Positions 16,810 to 26,554 of a DNA stretch of 64,000 nucleotides are shown here, piece after piece. The notes under the pieces are model-generated. The model did not search any database and was not told the origin of the DNA. It saw only the letters and a list, made by a program, of their open reading frames with translations. Every line of letters starts with the position of its first letter. Position 1 is the first letter of the stretch. A program made the position numbers and the translations under genes. Location: the NCBI RefSeq assembly GCF_015687175.1, contig NZ_JADPQG010000005.1, positions 62,001-126,000 of the forward strand. Reading direction: 5' to 3'. This DNA comes from Reinekea sp. G2M2-21 (GTDB lineage: Bacteria; Pseudomonadota; Gammaproteobacteria; Pseudomonadales; Natronospirillaceae).

Positions 16810-16829
16810 TGCACCCCGGAAGGGGTGTA
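16810..16829 (+). terminator. Hairpin after the M16 peptidase gene
   Basis: TGCACCCC and GGGGTGTA form an eight-pair stem (one G-T) around GGAA, 14 bases after the stop. No T-run follows, so it is a weak candidate for an intrinsic terminator or an RNA 3' end. Confidence 0.4.
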
Positions 16830-16937
16830 CAGCTTATCTGCAATTGATCGCCGATTAATGCGTTAATATGCTTTTTTAAAGCAGTCAAGTCTTGGTGCGA
16901 ACAAATAAAAAAATGGTGCTGTTGGGCCCCGTTTTAT

Positions 16938-17375
16938 TTATTCCCGCCAGACTTGCTGGTCAAATGAAAAGTCAAACATCGTGCCGTCGTTTAGGCTCAG
17001 TTCAATATCAAACCAAAGAATTTCTCGGTTCAGGATGGTGAAAGTGCCAATATAGTAGATTGCGTCGCCTTCACGGATCTCCTGAAGTTTTATGTCTGAC
17101 CGCTGCCCAAGCAATGTACGTTGTAACGCAGATATTTTTGCGGCGGTTGGCGTGCCATACCCATCGTCTGTTTTTTTCAAGATAGACAGATTAATGAACG
17201 CCCGCTTACCGGAACGTACTATGTCATAGGTTTCTGCAACCGCGGGTGGAATCTCCGTGGTATTCAATACAATATAGTGCAATTCGTAGTCGCCGAAGTC
17301 GACTTTCTGCTCGGCCTGACTGAAAGTACTAACGATCAGCAAGGTGCAAGCAGTAATGGCGCGTATTAAAGTCAT
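16938..17375 (-). CDS. DUF4426 periplasmic protein
   Basis: A 145-residue protein with a cleavable signal peptide (MTLIRAITACTLLIVSTFSQA) and a single DUF4426 domain beginning EQKVDFGDYELHYIVLNTTEIPP. Its function is unknown. The start at 17375 was chosen because AGGA lies six bases upstream and it restores a clean signal peptide; it lies one base after the metW stop. In Pseudomonas this gene sits between metW and rdgB; here its downstream neighbour has been displaced by the island. Confidence 0.85.
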   Translation of the reverse strand: MTLIRAITACTLLIVSTFSQAEQKVDFGDYELHYIVLNTTEIPPAVAETYDIVRSGKRAFINLSILKKTDDGYGTPTAAKISALQRTLLGQRSDIKLQEIREGDAIYYIGTFTILNREILWFDIELSLNDGTMFDFSFDQQVWRE

Positions 17376-17376
17376 A

Positions 17377-17973
17377 TCAATCCTGCTTTTCCAAATGGTA
17401 CAGAGCAATTTCACCAAGAATGTTGGGCATTAACCGAACTGCCCAGCTTTCCACGTGATCATTATCGACTACGGTGCGCTGAAGAATTTGGATGCCCTGT
17501 TGCTGGCATTGAACTTCGAAATCTTTGAAGGTAATTAAGCGAATATTCGGGGTGTCGTACCAACGGAAGGGCAGTGCGCTGGTCACCGGCATGCGGCCAC
17601 GGAAGCCGAGATAAAACCGGGTAGTCCAATGGCCGAAATTAGGGAAAGTGATGATCGCTCGTTTGCCAATACGGAGAATCTCATTTAACAGTTGATCCGG
17701 TTTCTGGGTTTGCTGCAGCGATTGAGTCATGATCACGGTGTCGAAACTTTTGTCGTCAATGTAGTCCAAGCTTTCGTTTAAATTCTGGTGAATGACTTCA
17801 ACACCTTTACTGACGCAGCCCAGAATCTTCTGCGTATCGATTTCCATGCCGTATCCGGTCACTTTTTTCTCGCGTTGTAAATGAGCGAGCAATTCGCCAT
17901 CACCGCAACCGAGGTCAAGTACCCGTTCGCCCTGCTGTATCCATTGAGTAATGAATTGTAGATCACCGCGCAT
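17377..17973 (-). CDS. metW: Methionine biosynthesis protein MetW (SAM-dependent methyltransferase fold)
   Basis: A 198-residue class I methyltransferase-fold protein with the SAM-binding motif [12 protein letters not shown], followed by [15 protein letters not shown] and [10 protein letters not shown], all typical of MetW. It is thought to act with MetX in homoserine acylation. It overlaps the 3' end of metX by 11 bases, confirming the metXW operon. Confidence 0.94.
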   Translation of the reverse strand: MRGDLQFITQWIQQGERVLDLGCGDGELLAHLQREKKVTGYGMEIDTQKILGCVSKGVEVIHQNLNESLDYIDDKSFDTVIMTQSLQQTQKPDQLLNEILRIGKRAIITFPNFGHWTTRFYLGFRGRMPVTSALPFRWYDTPNIRLITFKDFEVQCQQQGIQILQRTVVDNDHVESWAVRLMPNILGEIALYHLEKQD

Positions 17974-19108
17974 GATGGGCCTCCTGGTTGAGGAAGTGCG
18001 TCAGAATGCTGAAATACTCCGGAATAGGAAACAAGAAAGCATCGTGCCCTTGCGGCGCATCGATTTCCAGATACGATACCGGTTTTTGGGAACGCACCAG
18101 CGCGTCCACTATTTCTTTGCTGCGCTCTGGTGAAAAACGCCAATCGGTGGAAAAAGACACCACCAGAAACTTGCACTGCGTCTGGCTCAGACATTTGCTG
18201 AGATCATGATCGAAATCTGCCGCCGGGTCGTAGTAGTCCAACGCTTTGGTCATCAACAGGTAGGTATTGGCATCGAAGGTATCCGAGAACTGTTCACCCT
18301 GGTAACGCAGATAACTCTCGACTTCAAAGTCGATATCGTAATTAAAATTCAACTTACCGGTTTTCAAGTCCCGGCCAAACTTTTCGCGCATACTGTCATC
18401 GCTTAGGTAGGTGATGTGCCCCAGCATCCGGGCAAGTGCCAGCCCTTTGCGCGGAATGGTGTTGTGTTTGTAGTAATAGCCTTGATGAAATTCCGGGTCG
18501 CTGGTAATGGATTGCCTAGCGACTTCGTTAAAAGCAATGTTTTGTGCAGAGAGTTTAGGTGCGGCTGCGATAATGACACAACGTTGTAATCGATCTGGGT
18601 AGTCAATTGACCACCGCAATGCCTGCATCCCACCCAGAGAGCCACCCACAACGGCATGCCAGGTTTCAATGCCAAGTCGGTCGGCCAAGCGAGCCTGGCT
18701 TTTGACCCAATCGCGCACGGCCATAATAGGGAAGTCGGGCCCATACGGCTCGCCGTTTTCCGGGTCAATACTGGTAGGGCCGGTGGAGCCATGACAGCCC
18801 CCTAAATTGTTGAGCGAAACAACGAAATATTTTGATGTGTCGATCGGTTTGCCGGGGCCGATGCAGGCATCCCACCAGCCGGGTTTGCGGTCTTCTTCGC
18901 TGTGATAACCTGCCGCATGGTGATTGCCGCTGAGTGCATGGCATATCAGAATGGCGTTACTGCGCGTTTCGTTCAGTGTGCCATAGGTTTCATAAATGAG
19001 TTGGTAACTGTTTAACGTTCGTCCACTGCGTAACGGCAATGGTTCGTTAAATTGCGCGATGTGTGGCTCCACAAGCCCGACACTGTCCGCCGGTATTTCC
19101 CTGGGCAT
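17963..19108 (-). CDS. metX: Homoserine O-acyltransferase MetX
   Basis: A 381-residue alpha/beta-hydrolase-fold acyltransferase that acylates homoserine for methionine synthesis. The nucleophile is Ser157 in VGGSLGGMQ. The catalytic Asp is in STDWRFSPE and the His in QGHDAFL near the C-terminus. [14 protein letters not shown] is also family-typical. MetX proteins that pair with MetW often use succinyl-CoA; I cannot decide acetyl versus succinyl from sequence alone. It overlaps metW. Confidence 0.94.
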   Translation of the reverse strand: MPREIPADSVGLVEPHIAQFNEPLPLRSGRTLNSYQLIYETYGTLNETRSNAILICHALSGNHHAAGYHSEEDRKPGWWDACIGPGKPIDTSKYFVVSLNNLGGCHGSTGPTSIDPENGEPYGPDFPIMAVRDWVKSQARLADRLGIETWHAVVGGSLGGMQALRWSIDYPDRLQRCVIIAAAPKLSAQNIAFNEVARQSITSDPEFHQGYYYKHNTIPRKGLALARMLGHITYLSDDSMREKFGRDLKTGKLNFNYDIDFEVESYLRYQGEQFSDTFDANTYLLMTKALDYYDPAADFDHDLSKCLSQTQCKFLVVSFSTDWRFSPERSKEIVDALVRSQKPVSYLEIDAPQGHDAFLFPIPEYFSILTHFLNQEAHHAR

Positions 19109-19167
19109 TGAGTTAACTCTTTATGGGTTAAGGGCGACCAATGGTGTATTGGTCGCACAGACTGACA

Positions 19168-19758
19168 TTACAATCCGATGAAAAAGCCGTAACTTCTTGA
19201 GTAACCTACGAAATTGGCGACACCTTCAATGAGGATGACGTCTTTAATAATAATTATCACAAAAAATGCAATCAGAAATGACAGGTCCAGCATGCCAACC
19301 TGTAGATTCAGTCGTCGGAACGGACCAACGAATGGTTCAATCATCTTCGCAATGAAGGCGATGAAGGGATTGTATTGGCCCATCAGGATAAAGCTGGAAA
19401 CACCGACAATAATCATTGACCATTGAATAACCGTGAGTATCAATGCGGCAACCGCAATGATGCCCCAGATGAGAATCTGTGGTAGGTATTGCGCTGGGTT
19501 AATACCGCTGACAAAAAACATCAATACGCCCAGAATAATTTGGCCGAGCAGCATCGCGATTATGGAGGCGGTGTCAAACCCGGCAATCGATGGAATTACC
19601 CGCCGTAACGGCTTAACAAACGGGTCGGTAATTTTAATAACTGTCTGCGCCAACGGGTTATAGAAATCTGCGCGGGCCATCTGCGCCAAAAATCGTGCGA
19701 CCATCGACACCAAAACAATACTGAAAGCGGTTTTCAGGATCATGGCTATTACAATCAT
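19168..19758 (-). CDS. yggT: YggT-family integral membrane protein
   Basis: A 196-residue membrane protein with a duplicated YGGT unit: FYNPLAQTVIKITDPFVKPLRRVIP in the first half and a matching YNPFIAFIAKMIEPFVGPFRRL in the second. Four main hydrophobic segments are visible. The family has been linked to osmotic stress tolerance and, from neighbourhood, to cell division or envelope functions. It lies between proC and metX as in Pseudomonas. Confidence 0.92.
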   Translation of the reverse strand: MIVIAMILKTAFSIVLVSMVARFLAQMARADFYNPLAQTVIKITDPFVKPLRRVIPSIAGFDTASIIAMLLGQIILGVLMFFVSGINPAQYLPQILIWGIIAVAALILTVIQWSMIIVGVSSFILMGQYNPFIAFIAKMIEPFVGPFRRLNLQVGMLDLSFLIAFFVIIIIKDVILIEGVANFVGYSRSYGFFIGL

Positions 19759-19869
19759 GCAAACTCCTAAGGTCTTGCGCAGACCGTTTTAGTGGTTGCC
19801 AATAAAGCTGAAGATATGGTTTCAGCCCAGGCTTTATCTGGTTGTTTACGCTTTGAGCGAATTTTGGGC

Positions 19870-20685
19870 TTAGTCTGCCAAATCTTTAGACAGCTCGATT
19901 GAACGATCAAAACAGGCTTTCATGGCTTTTTCAACCACCCCATCGATGTTGTCAGCGTTGAAACTGCGAATCGCCCGTTCGGTGGTGCCGTTGGGAGAGC
20001 ATACATTCTGACACATTTGCTCAACCGATTCCTCGGTCTGCATAATCATTTTTGCCGCGCCCAACATGGTCTGGCCGATTAACGTACGCGCTTGTGTCTC
20101 GTTGAGACCCTGAGTAAGTGCAGCCTTGGTCATGGCTTCGGCAAAGCGGAAAAAGTAGGCCGGTGCGCTGCCTGCTGCAGCGGTTACCGAATGCAACATG
20201 GCTTCGTTGCCTACCCAAATGAACTCGCCAATGCTGGCAAAAACCGATTCTGCAAAGGCTTTCTGAGTGTCTGTCACCAGACTATTGGCGTATAAACCGG
20301 TTGCACCGGACAAGACCAGTGCCGGTGTATTAGGCATGGTGCGGATGATAGCCAACCCACCACCCAGCCAGCCATTGATGCTGGTTTCAGGAATGGCGGC
20401 GACGACACTTAACAGTAAGGGTTGGTGCACTTGCGTGGTTTCCGCCAACGGCAGCAATACCTGCTTCAATACCTGTGGCTTTACCGCCAATACGATGGCT
20501 TCGGCCTTGGCGAATAGTTCTTCAGCCTCTGTGGTGGTGGCGCAACCCTGGTTGGCAAAAACTTTGAGTTTGTCTGCGTTGTTGTCACAGATGAGGAGCT
20601 TCTTGGTATCAAAACCACTTTGGATTAACCCGTTAATAATGGCACCGGCCATGTTGCCTGCACCCAGAAATCCGAGAGTTTTCAT
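19870..20685 (-). CDS. proC: Pyrroline-5-carboxylate reductase
   Basis: A 271-residue ProC that reduces pyrroline-5-carboxylate to proline with NAD(P)H. It starts MKTLGFLGAGNMAGAII, containing the Rossmann GxGxxxG, and has AIVLAVKPQVL and the C-terminal signature TAAAGSAPAYFFRFAEAM. The start at 20685 gives the canonical N-terminus. An open frame continues upstream to 20793 through the yggS gene and was rejected. One base separates it from the yggS stop. Confidence 0.95.
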   Translation of the reverse strand: MKTLGFLGAGNMAGAIINGLIQSGFDTKKLLICDNNADKLKVFANQGCATTTEAEELFAKAEAIVLAVKPQVLKQVLLPLAETTQVHQPLLLSVVAAIPETSINGWLGGGLAIIRTMPNTPALVLSGATGLYANSLVTDTQKAFAESVFASIGEFIWVGNEAMLHSVTAAAGSAPAYFFRFAEAMTKAALTQGLNETQARTLIGQTMLGAAKMIMQTEESVEQMCQNVCSPNGTTERAIRSFNADNIDGVVEKAMKACFDRSIELSKDLAD

Positions 20686-20686
20686 A

Positions 20687-21406
20687 TCAGGCGTTGCTCC
20701 TCTGCGTTGTTTGGTTAGGGGTTCGGCTACCGAAAATATCGCTGCCGATGCGCACCATGGTGGCACCGCAGGCAATGGCAAGCGGGAAGTCACCGCTCAT
20801 TCCCATGGACAGTTCAGTGCAATCCGAATGCTGTTTAATAAGGGTGCTTTGCAGGTTTTTCAATTCTATAAACTGCTGGCGCAAGGTTTCTTCGCTGAGG
20901 TCGTTTGCGGTGATGGTCATCAGGCCGCGAAGATTCAGGTTAGGTAGCAGGGCTACCTTGTCAGCCAGCGCCATGACCTGTGACGGTAACACACCGGCCT
21001 TGGCTGGATCGTGACTGATATTCACCTGTATCAACACCTTAAGTGCAGGCCGGTCTGGCGGACGTTGATCGCTTAATCGTTGGGCAATTTTCATACGGTC
21101 TACGGTATGGACCCAATCGAAATATTCGGCAATCGGGCGGGTTTTATTGGATTGCAACGGACCGATAAAATGCCATTGAGCGTCCTGGAACGGTGCTTGT
21201 TGACGCTTTTCCACCGCTTCCTGGGCATAATTTTCGGCAAAATGACGCTGCCCGGCCTCATAAGCTTCAATCAGGTCGGTCAGTGGCTTGGTTTTACTGA
21301 CCGCCAGTAACGTCACCTTCGATTCTGGGCGGTTGGCGAGCCTGCAAGCATCCCGTATGCGTTGTTGTACGTCTCGTATTCGTGAAGTAACCTGCATTTC
21401 TTTCAT
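20687..21406 (-). CDS. yggS: Pyridoxal phosphate homeostasis protein YggS/PLPBP
   Basis: A 239-residue alanine-racemase-fold PLP carrier. The PLP-lysine lies in VTLLAVSKTKP. HFAENYAQEAVEKRQ, WHFIGPLQSNKTR and the C-terminal LSMGMSGDFPLAIACGATMVRIGSDIFG are family signatures. It keeps free PLP and amino acid pools balanced. It is the first gene of the minus-strand yggS-proC operon and is divergent from pilT. Confidence 0.95.
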   Translation of the reverse strand: MKEMQVTSRIRDVQQRIRDACRLANRPESKVTLLAVSKTKPLTDLIEAYEAGQRHFAENYAQEAVEKRQQAPFQDAQWHFIGPLQSNKTRPIAEYFDWVHTVDRMKIAQRLSDQRPPDRPALKVLIQVNISHDPAKAGVLPSQVMALADKVALLPNLNLRGLMTITANDLSEETLRQQFIELKNLQSTLIKQHSDCTELSMGMSGDFPLAIACGATMVRIGSDIFGSRTPNQTTQRSNA

Positions 21407-21531
21407 TGAATTGCTCTATTTTCTTATGTCGGATGTTAGCTAACAGATTGGCTGTGCTAAGCTGACTGGATTCCACATAGTATCAAATTCGATAGTATAG
21501 ATAGCAATAACATTCGATTTCGGAGTCGTGA

Positions 21532-22566
21532 ATGGACATTACTGAATTACTCGCCTTCAGTGCAAAACAAAACGCGTCGGACTTACATTTGTCAGCAGGC
21601 TTACCCCCCATGATTCGTGTTGACGGTGATGTGCGCCGTATCAATTTGCCGCCGATGTCTCATAAAGAAGTGCACGCATTAATTTACGACATCATGAATG
21701 ACAAGCAGCGCAAAGACTTTGAAGAGTTCTGGGAAACTGACTTCTCTTTCGAAGTTCCCGGCGTTGCCCGCTTCCGTGTTAACGCTTTTACTCAGAACCG
21801 CGGCTCTGGCGCCGTGTTCCGAACGATTCCGTCGAAAGTGCTGACCATGGAAGATCTCGGTATGGGGCAGGTGTTCAAAGATATATCTGATACAGCCCGG
21901 GGTATTTGTTTGGTCACTGGCCCAACAGGTTCAGGCAAATCCACAACACTCGCCGCGATGATCAACTATATTAATGAAACTAAATACGAACATATTTTGA
22001 CCATCGAAGACCCGATCGAGTTTGTTCACGAGTCCAAAAAGTGTCTGGTCAACCAAAGGGAAGTACACCGCGATACGCTGGGTTTCAGCGAAGCGCTGCG
22101 TTCTGCGTTGCGGGAAGACCCGGACATTATTCTGGTCGGCGAAATGCGTGACCTGGAAACTATTCGTTTAGCCTTAGAGGCAGCAGAAACCGGGCACATG
22201 GTATTTGGAACCTTGCATACTCAATCCGCTGCGAAAACCATCGACCGAATTGTCGACGTGTTCCCCGCTCAGGAAAAATCCATGGTTCGCTCCATGCTTT
22301 CTGAATCGCTGATGGCGGTTATTTCGCAAACGCTTCTTAAGAAAAACGGTGGTGGCCGGGTGGCGGCGCATGAAATAATGATCGGTACGCCGGCAATTCG
22401 AAACCTGATCCGCGAAGATAAGGTGGCCCAAATGTACTCTGCCATCCAGACTGGTGCCCAATATGGAATGCAAACGCTGGATCAGGCGCTTCAGAATTTG
22501 GTGCAGCGAGGCACCATCAGCCGTGAAGTTGCTCGTGAAAAGGCCAAACAACCGGACAGTTTCTGA
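21532..22566 (+). CDS. pilT: Type IV pilus retraction ATPase PilT
   Basis: A 344-residue PilT/VirB11-like hexameric ATPase that drives pilus depolymerisation and twitching. Walker A is GPTGSGKST, the Asp box is TIEDPIEFVH, Walker B is PDIILVGEMRD, and the His box GTLHTQSAAKTIDR follows. The C-terminal AIRNLIREDK motif is specific to retraction ATPases. A GGAG-like site (CGGAGTCGTGA) precedes the ATG. It pairs with pilU 86 bases downstream. Confidence 0.96.
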   Translation: MDITELLAFSAKQNASDLHLSAGLPPMIRVDGDVRRINLPPMSHKEVHALIYDIMNDKQRKDFEEFWETDFSFEVPGVARFRVNAFTQNRGSGAVFRTIPSKVLTMEDLGMGQVFKDISDTARGICLVTGPTGSGKSTTLAAMINYINETKYEHILTIEDPIEFVHESKKCLVNQREVHRDTLGFSEALRSALREDPDIILVGEMRDLETIRLALEAAETGHMVFGTLHTQSAAKTIDRIVDVFPAQEKSMVRSMLSESLMAVISQTLLKKNGGGRVAAHEIMIGTPAIRNLIREDKVAQMYSAIQTGAQYGMQTLDQALQNLVQRGTISREVAREKAKQPDSF

Positions 22567-22651
22567 TTCTGTCCTGAAAACCAGCCTTAGCGCAGTCTGT
22601 TGGCTGGTTGCATTGAAATACGTACGATAAGAATAAGTCATAGGAAGCCCG

Positions 22652-23779
22652 ATGGAATTCGATAAACTTCTGCGCTTGATGGTCGAAAAAGGTGCGTCAG
22701 ACCTTTTTGTTACCGCCGGCGTTCCGCCCAGTATGAAGGTCAATGGACAGGTTGTTCCTGTGACCAAAAACCCACTCAGTCCAGAAAAAACGCGTGAATT
22801 GGTGTTGTCAGTCATGACCGATAAGCAACGCGTCGAGTTTCACGATACACAGGAATGTAACTTTGCCGTATCTGCGCGCGGAATTGGTCGATTCCGTTGC
22901 AGTGCCTTCCACCAGAGGAATCTGGCGGGTATGGTGTTGCGTCGTATCGAAACCCGGATTCCGCGTGTCGAAGAGCTGGGTTTGCCGGATGTGATCAAAC
23001 GGCTGGCCATGACTAAGCGTGGCTTGGTGATCTTTGTGGGTGCGACCGGTACCGGTAAGTCAACCAGTCTGGCCGCTATGATTGGTCACCGTAACCGTAA
23101 TTCGAAGGGCCACATCATATCGATTGAAGATCCGATCGAATTTATCCATCAGCACGAAGGCTCGATCATTACCCAGCGTGAGGTTGGTATCGATACTGAT
23201 AGCTTTGAAGTTGCCCTGAAGAACACCCTGCGTCAGGCACCTGATGTCATCATGATTGGTGAGGTGCGGACTCGGGAAACCATGGAATACGCCATGGCGT
23301 TTGCCGAAACCGGTCACCTGTGTCTGGCGACATTGCACGCCAACAACGCCAACCAGGCGTTGGACCGTATTATGCACTTCTTTCCACATGAGCGTCAGCG
23401 TCAGTTGTGGATGGATCTGTCTTTGAACTTGAAAGGTATTGTCGCCCAGCAGTTGGTGCCGACTCCTGACGGAAAAGGGCGTAAAGCGGTGATTGAAGTT
23501 CTGTTGAACACGCCTTTGGTGGCGGATCACATCCGTAAAGGAGATGTGCATTTATTGAAAGACCTGATGTCTAAGTCGACCGAGCAGGGGATGCAGACAT
23601 TCGATCAGGCGTTGTTTAAGGCGTACAGTAAAGGTGAGATTACATACGAAGATGCTCTGGCACACGCCGACTCCGAAAACGATTTGCGTCTGATGATTAA
23701 GCTGGATCAGGAAACGGATCCAATGCATTTAAGTGGTCAGGCCGCAAAACTGAGTATTCAGGATTCTGGCGATTATTGA
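22652..23779 (+). CDS. pilU: PilT-dependent retraction ATPase PilU
   Basis: A 375-residue PilT paralogue, longer at the C-terminus. Walker A is GATGTGKST, Walker B is PDVIMIGEVRTRETME, and the His box is ATLHANNANQALDR. PilU aids PilT in high-force retraction. It forms an operon with pilT, as in other pseudomonad-like bacteria. Confidence 0.95.
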   Translation: MEFDKLLRLMVEKGASDLFVTAGVPPSMKVNGQVVPVTKNPLSPEKTRELVLSVMTDKQRVEFHDTQECNFAVSARGIGRFRCSAFHQRNLAGMVLRRIETRIPRVEELGLPDVIKRLAMTKRGLVIFVGATGTGKSTSLAAMIGHRNRNSKGHIISIEDPIEFIHQHEGSIITQREVGIDTDSFEVALKNTLRQAPDVIMIGEVRTRETMEYAMAFAETGHLCLATLHANNANQALDRIMHFFPHERQRQLWMDLSLNLKGIVAQQLVPTPDGKGRKAVIEVLLNTPLVADHIRKGDVHLLKDLMSKSTEQGMQTFDQALFKAYSKGEITYEDALAHADSENDLRLMIKLDQETDPMHLSGQAAKLSIQDSGDY

Positions 23780-23836
23780 CGGTTGGTTGTAACTGACCAA
23801 CCGTCCGACAGAGTCTGGTGACCAGGAGGATAGTCC

Positions 23837-24166
23837 ATGGCCTATGATGAAGGGCTGGCTGAGCGTATTCGGATTGCGCTACCGGACATAGACGGTCTCG
23901 CAGAGAAAAAAATGTTTGGCGGTCTAGCATTTATGTTGCGCGGCAACATGTGCGTGGGCATTGTAAAAGATCAATTAATGGCACGGGTCGGACCTGAGCA
24001 ATATCAACATGCCCTGCAACAGCCCGGTGCTCGAGAAATGGACTTCACCGGCCGGGTGATGAAAGGCATGGTGTTTGTGGATGCACAACACCTAAGCGAA
24101 GATGAACAGTTGCAATATTGGTGCGATCTCTGCCTCGGCTTTGTTGCAGGGTTACCCGGTAAATAA
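23837..24166 (+). CDS. TfoX/Sxy N-terminal domain protein
   Basis: A 109-residue stand-alone TfoX-N domain with EKKMFGGLAFMLRGNMCVGIV and the GAREMDFTGRVMKGMVFVD stretch. A strong AGGAGG precedes the ATG. Full-length TfoX activates competence, but single-domain members are of unknown role. It is two bases upstream of the DUF1289 gene and 57 bases after pilU. Confidence 0.88.
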   Translation: MAYDEGLAERIRIALPDIDGLAEKKMFGGLAFMLRGNMCVGIVKDQLMARVGPEQYQHALQQPGAREMDFTGRVMKGMVFVDAQHLSEDEQLQYWCDLCLGFVAGLPGK

Positions 24167-24168
24167 CC

Positions 24169-24366
24169 ATGAATGAACCTCGGCATTACATTGAAAGCCC
24201 TTGTATCCGTCATTGCACATTAAATAACGAGGATAACTGTGTTGGCTGTGGGCGTTCGCTGGAAGAGATCAAACGTTGGTCCACTGTCTCCTGTGACGAA
24301 CAGTTGGACATTCTGGCTCGGGCCAAAGAGCGCCTTATTCAGATGAAGACGAATCCAGGCGTCTGA
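24169..24366 (+). CDS. DUF1289 small cysteine-rich protein
   Basis: A 65-residue DUF1289 protein with four Cys (12, 16, 24, 27) in SPCIRHCTL and NCVGCGRSLEEI, which probably bind iron-sulfur or zinc. EEIKRWSTVSCDEQ is typical. It lies two bases after the TfoX-N gene, so the two are co-transcribed. Its 3' end overlaps a convergent membrane-protein gene by 32 bases. Confidence 0.9.
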   Translation: MNEPRHYIESPCIRHCTLNNEDNCVGCGRSLEEIKRWSTVSCDEQLDILARAKERLIQMKTNPGV

Positions 24367-24601
24367 GCAAGATCTGTTTCCGATCCATTAGATGGGGGTT
24401 GTCAGGGTATTCCAGCAGGCCGGACTCGATTATCTTTAGCGCTGACTTATCGTCCGCTACCGATTCAAAAATATCTGCCTTTTCAATAATCGATTCTACC
24501 TGGGATTTATGAGACCAGCCGCGTGCACGCGCATCGACCATCTTCAAGTAGAAGATAAGTACCACCGTTAACATCACTAAGCCAATGGCGCCAAAACCCA
24601 T
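24335..24601 (-). CDS. Small single-pass membrane protein of unknown function
   Basis: An 88-residue protein with one membrane segment (about 3-20, FGAIGLVMLTVVLIFYLK) and a charged cytoplasmic-type tail whose ALKIIESGLLEYPDNPHL resembles a single TPR-like helical hairpin. The start at 24601 follows GGGGCGG; longer frames from a TTG at 24670 or an ATG at 24646 are possible. Function unknown. It overlaps the end of the DUF1289 gene on the other strand. Confidence 0.55.
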   Translation of the reverse strand: MGFGAIGLVMLTVVLIFYLKMVDARARGWSHKSQVESIIEKADIFESVADDKSALKIIESGLLEYPDNPHLMDRKQILLRRLDSSSSE

Positions 24602-24814
24602 ATCCGCCCCATCTATTGCGAAACATTCACTAATGATAGCCCACATCAGAGACTTATTGCTGCAAGTCAAACGGTGACCCGGTTTTAATGCGCAGATAGC
24701 GCAATAGCGCTACTGTATTCCGGAAAATAACAATAACGACGCGTGCTGTTCAGGCCGGTGGATCTTGCGGTTAAAGAAAGGTTTGCCGGTGCCGACAGCG
24801 CAAGGAGATTACGC

Positions 24815-26425
24815 ATGGAATTTGACTACATTGTTGTTGGTGGCGGCTCTGCAGGCGCAGTTATGGCCAGCCGCCTTTCTGAAGATCCCAATGTCACCGT
24901 AGCTTTATTGGAATATGGTGTGAAAGACCGCTCACCCGCAATTCATACGCCCTTTGGGTTGATTGCCACTGTTCCCACTCCCTACCTGAATTACGCCTAT
25001 AAAACCGTACCACAACCGGGTTTGTTAAACCGGCGGGGTTACCAGCCCAGAGGCAAAACGTTGGGCGGATCCAGCGCGATAAATGCCATGGTATATGTGC
25101 GAGGACATGCTCAGGATTATGACGACTGGGCAGCACTGGGCAATGACGGCTGGTCTTGGCAGGACGTACTGCCTTACTTCTTGAAATCGGAACGGAACGA
25201 GCGCATTCATAATGAACTGCATGGCCAGGATGGGCCTCTTAACGTGGCTGAACTGGTCAGCCCGGCGGGTGCCCGAACCGCGTTTGTCAACGGCGCTCGT
25301 GAAGCTGGTTTTAAAATCAATACTGATTTTAACGGGCCGGAACAGGAAGGGGTTGGTGTCTATCAAGTGACACAGGTAAACGGTCATCGATGCAGCAGCG
25401 CGAAGGCCTATTTATCGCTCGCTGCAGGCCGTACCAACCTAGTGGTCTTTACCAAGACAAAGGCATTGCGATTGGTATTGCACGGAAAGACCTGTGTAGG
25501 CGTGGACACCATCATGCATGGTAAACGACAATCCTTCCGTTGCCGCCGTGAAGTTATTGTCAGTGCAGGGGCGTTTAATTCGCCTCAACTATTGCTGTTG
25601 TCCGGCATCGGGCCAGAACAGCAGCTGCTCGATAATCACATCCCCGTCTCTCATGTATTGCCTGGTGTGGGTGAAAACTTGCGGGATCATCCGGATTTCG
25701 TTGCGACGTATCGGTCGGTTTTGCGGGACGTTATTGGTCCTTCGCCTGTGGGTGTCTGGCAATTGTTCAGAGATGCCTGGCGATTCTCAAAAGGCGATTA
25801 TGCCGGTCTGATGAATACCAATGGGGCAGAAGCTGGTGGGTTTTTAAAAACGGATTCAAAGCTTCAGCGACCGGACATACAGCTGCATTTTGTCATAGCT
25901 ATATTGCGCGATCATGCCCGTAAAGTATCGCCGTTTCACGGCGTCAGCTGCCATACCTGCATTTTGCGGCCAAAAAGCAAGGGCTGGGTGCGGCTGGCGT
26001 CGAACAACCCGCTGGATGCGCCATTGATCAACCCTAATTTTCTAGCGGAAGAAGAGGATGTTCAGCGGTTGCTGAAAGGTATTCGTCTATCACAGAAAAT
26101 TATGGAATCCCGGGCCATGGCCAGCTATGCGCATAAGGAAACGCATCCTGTTATGCATTTGCCGGATGATGAGTTAGTAACCGAGATACGGCGTCGAACC
26201 GACACGGTGTATCACCCAGTAGGTACCTGTCGCATGGGTGATGATGTGATGGCAGTCGTGGATTCTCAGTTACGTGTGCGCGGATTGCATGGTCTGCGCG
26301 TTGTGGATGCCTCAGTGATGCCAACGTTGATTGGTGGAAACACCAACGCGCCCACAATCATGATCGCAGAAAAAGCAGCCGATATGGTGAAGTCGACCTG
26401 TTACGAGCAGCGATTAGTCATATAG
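24815..26425 (+). CDS. GMC-family FAD-dependent oxidoreductase (choline/alcohol dehydrogenase-like)
   Basis: A 536-residue flavoprotein. The FAD-binding Rossmann motif VVGGGSAGAVMASRL lies at the N-terminus, followed by GMC signature 1 (GKTLGGSSAINAMVYVRG) and signature 2 (GAFNSPQLLLLSGIGP), with the catalytic His region HPVGTCRMG near the C-terminus. Members oxidise choline, alkanols or polyethylene glycols; the substrate here is not predictable. The start at 24815 was chosen for AAGGAGA six bases upstream, rather than the open frame from 24743. No betaine genes are nearby. Confidence 0.9.
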   Translation: MEFDYIVVGGGSAGAVMASRLSEDPNVTVALLEYGVKDRSPAIHTPFGLIATVPTPYLNYAYKTVPQPGLLNRRGYQPRGKTLGGSSAINAMVYVRGHAQDYDDWAALGNDGWSWQDVLPYFLKSERNERIHNELHGQDGPLNVAELVSPAGARTAFVNGAREAGFKINTDFNGPEQEGVGVYQVTQVNGHRCSSAKAYLSLAAGRTNLVVFTKTKALRLVLHGKTCVGVDTIMHGKRQSFRCRREVIVSAGAFNSPQLLLLSGIGPEQQLLDNHIPVSHVLPGVGENLRDHPDFVATYRSVLRDVIGPSPVGVWQLFRDAWRFSKGDYAGLMNTNGAEAGGFLKTDSKLQRPDIQLHFVIAILRDHARKVSPFHGVSCHTCILRPKSKGWVRLASNNPLDAPLINPNFLAEEEDVQRLLKGIRLSQKIMESRAMASYAHKETHPVMHLPDDELVTEIRRRTDTVYHPVGTCRMGDDVMAVVDSQLRVRGLHGLRVVDASVMPTLIGGNTNAPTIMIAEKAADMVKSTCYEQRLVI

Positions 26426-26554
26426 CTCAACTGAAATTGCCTAATTGGCTAATGTTATCGGCCTCACCCCACAAAAGCCCGCGAGCCGTGGGCTTCTCGG
26501 GGTTGGCACAGTTCCTGAATTGAGTTTGATATCAAGAATGTTCAGGAGAATTTT

